Below are positions 61,966-64,000 of a stretch of DNA of 64,000 bases, piece after piece. This DNA comes from Falsiphaeobacter marinintestinus (GTDB lineage: Bacteria; Pseudomonadota; Alphaproteobacteria; Rhodobacterales; Rhodobacteraceae). Below the pieces are notes generated by a model that was not told the DNA's origin, searched no databases, and saw only the letters and a program-made list of their open reading frames with translations. The position numbers and the translations under genes were made by a program. Position 1 is the first letter of the stretch. Every line of letters starts with the position of its first letter. The DNA is taken from assembly GCF_007923355.1 (NCBI RefSeq), contig NZ_VOGO01000002.1, positions 1 through 64,000 on the forward strand, written 5' to 3'.

Positions 61966-62736
61966 ATGACCCCAATGACCAACCCGATTCAAATGCATGC
62001 CGCCGCCGTCAAAATGGCCAGCAACGCGTTTGCCACACAGATCAAACTGTTCGAAGCCTTTGCGTCCTCTGCGATGGAACTGCCATTGATCCAGATTCGC
62101 GCAATGAACAGCGCGATTTCTCTGCCGTCTGACATCGCCCAGTCCTTGATGCCAGCAAGCGGCACTGCCCCCGCTGCCAAAGCGGCGCCAGTGGCCAAGC
62201 CCGCCGCCAAACCGACACCCAAGGCGACGGCAAAACCGGTTGCCAAACCTGCGGCCAAGGTAGCCGCCAAACCCGCCCCCAAAGCGGCCAAGCCTGCCGC
62301 GAAACCTGTTGCAAAGACCGCCACAAAGCCGACCGCAACGCCAGCGGCCAAACCGGTTGCCAAGGCCCAGGCCGAAGCTGCACCCGTTGCCAAGCCTGTT
62401 GCCAAAGCCGCCGCGACGCCGGTCGCCAAGCCCAAGCCTGCAGCAAAACCCGCTGCACCAAAGCCCGCAGTTGTGAAGGCTCAGCCAAAGCCAGCGGCCA
62501 AAACCGCCGAAACGCCCAAAGCACCGGCTGCTGCAGCCCCTGCGCCTAAGCCTGCTGCACGTAAAACTGCACCTGCAAAGGCAGCAGCCCCAAAAGCGGC
62601 TCCAAAAGCAGCCCCCGCACCCAAGGCCGCCGCCCAGCCTGCGGACACAGCACCAGCCCCGGCTGACAAAAAGCCGGTAACCCGTGCGCGTCGCACACCG
62701 GCCAAACCGACGCAAATGCCCGGTTCCAAGGCATAA
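61966..62736 (+). CDS. Phasin/PhaF-like protein with a Lys-Ala-Pro-rich tail
   Basis: 256 residues. An N-terminal helical part (about 1-60; AAAVKMASNAFATQIKLFEAFASSAMELPLIQIRAMN) resembles phasins that coat polyhydroxyalkanoate granules. The remaining 195 residues are built of Ala-Lys-Pro-Val/Ala units, like histone H1 and the DNA-binding tail of Pseudomonas PhaF. Such proteins can link granules or membranes to DNA. The similarity is compositional, so this is a hypothesis. It ends in a strong terminator. Confidence 0.6.
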   Translation: MTPMTNPIQMHAAAVKMASNAFATQIKLFEAFASSAMELPLIQIRAMNSAISLPSDIAQSLMPASGTAPAAKAAPVAKPAAKPTPKATAKPVAKPAAKVAAKPAPKAAKPAAKPVAKTATKPTATPAAKPVAKAQAEAAPVAKPVAKAAATPVAKPKPAAKPAAPKPAVVKAQPKPAAKTAETPKAPAAAAPAPKPAARKTAPAKAAAPKAAPKAAPAPKAAAQPADTAPAPADKKPVTRARRTPAKPTQMPGSKA

Positions 62737-62763
62737 GACGCAAAACCACGCATTGTCTGATGA

Positions 62764-62793
62764 AAAGGCCCGCCATTTGCGCGGGCCTTTTTT
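62764..62793 (+). terminator. Intrinsic terminator after the PhaF-like gene
   Basis: AAAGGCCCGC (62764-62773) pairs with GCGGGCCTTT (62781-62790) around a seven-base loop, followed by further Ts. It ends the 61591-62736 pair of genes. Confidence 0.92.
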
Positions 62794-62840
62794 GTGCCCG
62801 TGTCCCCCGGGCGACAAATCCGGCACCAAAGCGCTCACGT

Positions 62841-62855
62841 TGCTGCGATGCAGCA
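62841..62855. promoter_or_regulatory. TGC-rich palindrome with exact CTGC-N3-GCAG
   Basis: TGCTGC-GAT-GCAGCA, which contains CTGC-N3-GCAG, the form I recall for PhaR sites. It precedes the small gene at 62925 by 70 bases. The sequence TGCAGCATTTT is shared with the palindrome before the gene at 61591. Confidence 0.5.
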
Positions 62856-62924
62856 TTTTCGTGACGAATCCCTGCTATACTGGTGATGGGAGGACCCTCT
62901 GAAGATCCAACAAGAGGACGTCCA

Positions 62925-63167
62925 ATGCAACACGACCACGTCGACATCAGCAGTCTGCGGCCCGGGCTCAGGGCACGGGTTGATCTGTATCTTGTCTCTC
63001 TCGGACTGGGGTTCAACGCGGGTCTGGCCTATCGTGATCGCCTGCATGACCTCATAGCGCTTGATTCCCTGTCGGACGCGCAGCTGATCGCCATGGGTCT
63101 TGACCGAACCCAGATCCCGGCCTTCGTCTTCAGTGATCTGCTCGCGCCCCCTCAACGCCCGGTCTGA
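62925..63167 (+). CDS. DUF1127-like small protein
   Basis: 80 residues from the ATG at 62925, with AGAGGA upstream; a 14-codon extension is rejected. The C-terminal segment LDSLSDAQLIAMGLDRTQIPAFVFSDLL matches the Leu-rich, Asp-ending pattern of DUF1127 (YjiS) proteins, small RNA-related regulators in alphaproteobacteria. Here it has a longer N-terminus. A TGC palindrome lies upstream. Function unknown. Confidence 0.6.
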   Translation: MQHDHVDISSLRPGLRARVDLYLVSLGLGFNAGLAYRDRLHDLIALDSLSDAQLIAMGLDRTQIPAFVFSDLLAPPQRPV

Positions 63168-63205
63168 TCTTGACACGGCCTGCCGGTCGCGCCAACGCTG
63201 CCGCC

Positions 63206-64000
63206 ATGTTGGACCTGCGCCCCGTCGGATATGTCATCGGCCTGCTCGTCGCCATGCTTGGCGCCGTGATGGTGCTGCCGATGCTGGTCGACCTCTATGA
63301 AGGGCGGGGCGAATGGCACGTCTTTCTGGAAAGCGGCATCGTCACCGTGCTGATCGGCAGCCTGATCGCCATCAGTTGTCAGAACGGCGTGCGCGAAGGC
63401 CTGACAATCCAGCAAACCTTTATCCTGACCACCGGGGTCTGGGTCGCCCTGCCGATCTTCGGCGCGATCCCCTTTATCCTGGGCGAAACCGAACTACGGG
63501 TGGTCGACGCAATATTCGAAGCCATGTCCGGTCTCACCACCACCGGCTCCACGGTGATCTCGGGCCTTGATACACTGCCCGACGGGCTGCTGCTGTGGCG
63601 CGGTATCCTGCAATGGCTGGGCGGCGTCGGCATCATTGTCGTCGCCATGGTGTTCCTGCCCGAACTCAGGGTTGGAGGGATGCAGATCTTCCGCTCGGAA
63701 GGCTTTGATACCATGGGAAAAATCCTGCCCCGTGCCACCCAGATCGCGGGCCAGATCTCGACCATCTACGTCGCCATCACCATCGCCTGCATCCTAACCT
63801 ACCTGGTGCTTGGACTGTCCTGGTTCGACGCAATCGTGCACGCCCTGACAACCGTCTCAACAGGCGGCTTTTCCAACTATGATGCCTCCTTTGGCACGTT
63901 CTCCGGCGCCCCCGAATATGCCGCCTCGATCTTCATGATCGCCGCCGCGCTGCCCTTTGTACGCTACGTCCAGCTGATCAACGGCCATGGCCGCCCGCTG
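63206..64000 (+). CDS. trkH: Potassium uptake protein TrkH/KtrB (5' part, window ends inside)
   Basis: 265 codons are present without a stop. The ATG at 63206 has no strong ribosome-binding site. Hydrophobic segments and the filter-like loops GLTTTGSTV near residue 113 and VSTGGFSNYD near 222 are those of Trk/Ktr/HKT cation channels; the conserved Gly in the second loop (Ser-Thr-Gly-Gly-Phe) is present. It forms the membrane subunit of the K+ uptake system with TrkA, not seen here. Confidence 0.93.
   Translation, partial: MLDLRPVGYVIGLLVAMLGAVMVLPMLVDLYEGRGEWHVFLESGIVTVLIGSLIAISCQNGVREGLTIQQTFILTTGVWVALPIFGAIPFILGETELRVVDAIFEAMSGLTTTGSTVISGLDTLPDGLLLWRGILQWLGGVGIIVVAMVFLPELRVGGMQIFRSEGFDTMGKILPRATQIAGQISTIYVAITIACILTYLVLGLSWFDAIVHALTTVSTGGFSNYDASFGTFSGAPEYAASIFMIAAALPFVRYVQLINGHGRPL

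Noticed and set aside
62150-62700. Repetitive DNA that could be taken for a CRISPR-like or tandem array.
   Set aside because: The repetition is codon-level Ala-Lys-Pro-Val bias inside one open frame, with no conserved repeat-spacer pattern.

Overview
The window reads as a chromosome segment of a marine Rhodobacterales (Roseobacter-group) alphaproteobacterium. Supporting signs are high G+C codon use, TRAP transporters, an alphaproteobacterial-type LexA box (GTTC-N7-GTTC), a SAM-II riboswitch in front of metZ, several Rhodobacterales-type conserved proteins, and short dispersed repeats ending in ACAAGAAAGAAGC. No tRNA, rRNA or CRISPR array was seen. Most of the window is stable core genome interrupted by small accessory patches.

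Layout. 1-7 kb is an A+T-richer accessory stretch that opens with the cut-off left end of an IS3-like element. It carries a serine hydrolase, a Tat-exported beta-carbonic anhydrase, a membrane adenylate/guanylate cyclase, an NTF2-like protein, an MtfA-type peptidase and a cupin. 6.9-8.6 kb holds a nitroreductase and an arginase. 8.7-16.5 kb is one long minus-strand catabolic operon: N-formylglutamate amidohydrolase-like enzyme, TRAP transporter (Q, M, P), glutamine synthetase-like ligase, aldehyde dehydrogenase and iron alcohol dehydrogenase, with a divergent RpiR-type regulator. I read it as a gamma-glutamylation pathway for an amino alcohol or amine.

17.5-24.4 kb mixes housekeeping genes (pyrG, secG, purA) with a compact three-gene cobalt-type nitrile hydratase operon. 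24.4-31 kb holds a very acidic repeat-bearing protein, thiamine pyrophosphokinase, an EamA exporter, sdaA, a glutathione transferase and rpiA. Between rpiA and gor lies a small foreign-looking gene and a decayed fusion of gor 5' and rpiA 3' sequence, the scar of an old duplication. 32.9-38.2 kb carries gor and a membrane protein quality-control block (hflK, hflC, DUF2065, degP). 38.4-49.3 kb contains a Crp/Fnr regulator, ispZ, ftsY, a YhhN lysoplasmalogenase, an alkane-1-monooxygenase, xseA and purD.

49.4-52.4 kb pairs a PAS-LuxR regulator with a cytochrome P450 and, on the opposite strand, an adrenodoxin-type ferredoxin that could supply its electrons. At 52.45 kb a perfect LexA box sits 2 bp before a reading frame equivalent only to the C-terminal OB domain of DnaE2, probably what remains of a deleted imuA-imuB-dnaE2 mutagenesis cassette. 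54.0-57.7 kb has two tandem RTX-like proteins of exactly equal length (575 aa), each made of two modules and each preceded by a shared upstream block. 58-59.3 kb is metZ with a SAM-II riboswitch and a leader terminator. 59.3-61.4 kb has a 2-oxoglutarate oxygenase and folE2. 61.5-63.2 kb has a phasin/PhaF-like pair and a small DUF1127-like protein near TGC-rich palindromes resembling PhaR sites. The window ends inside trkH.
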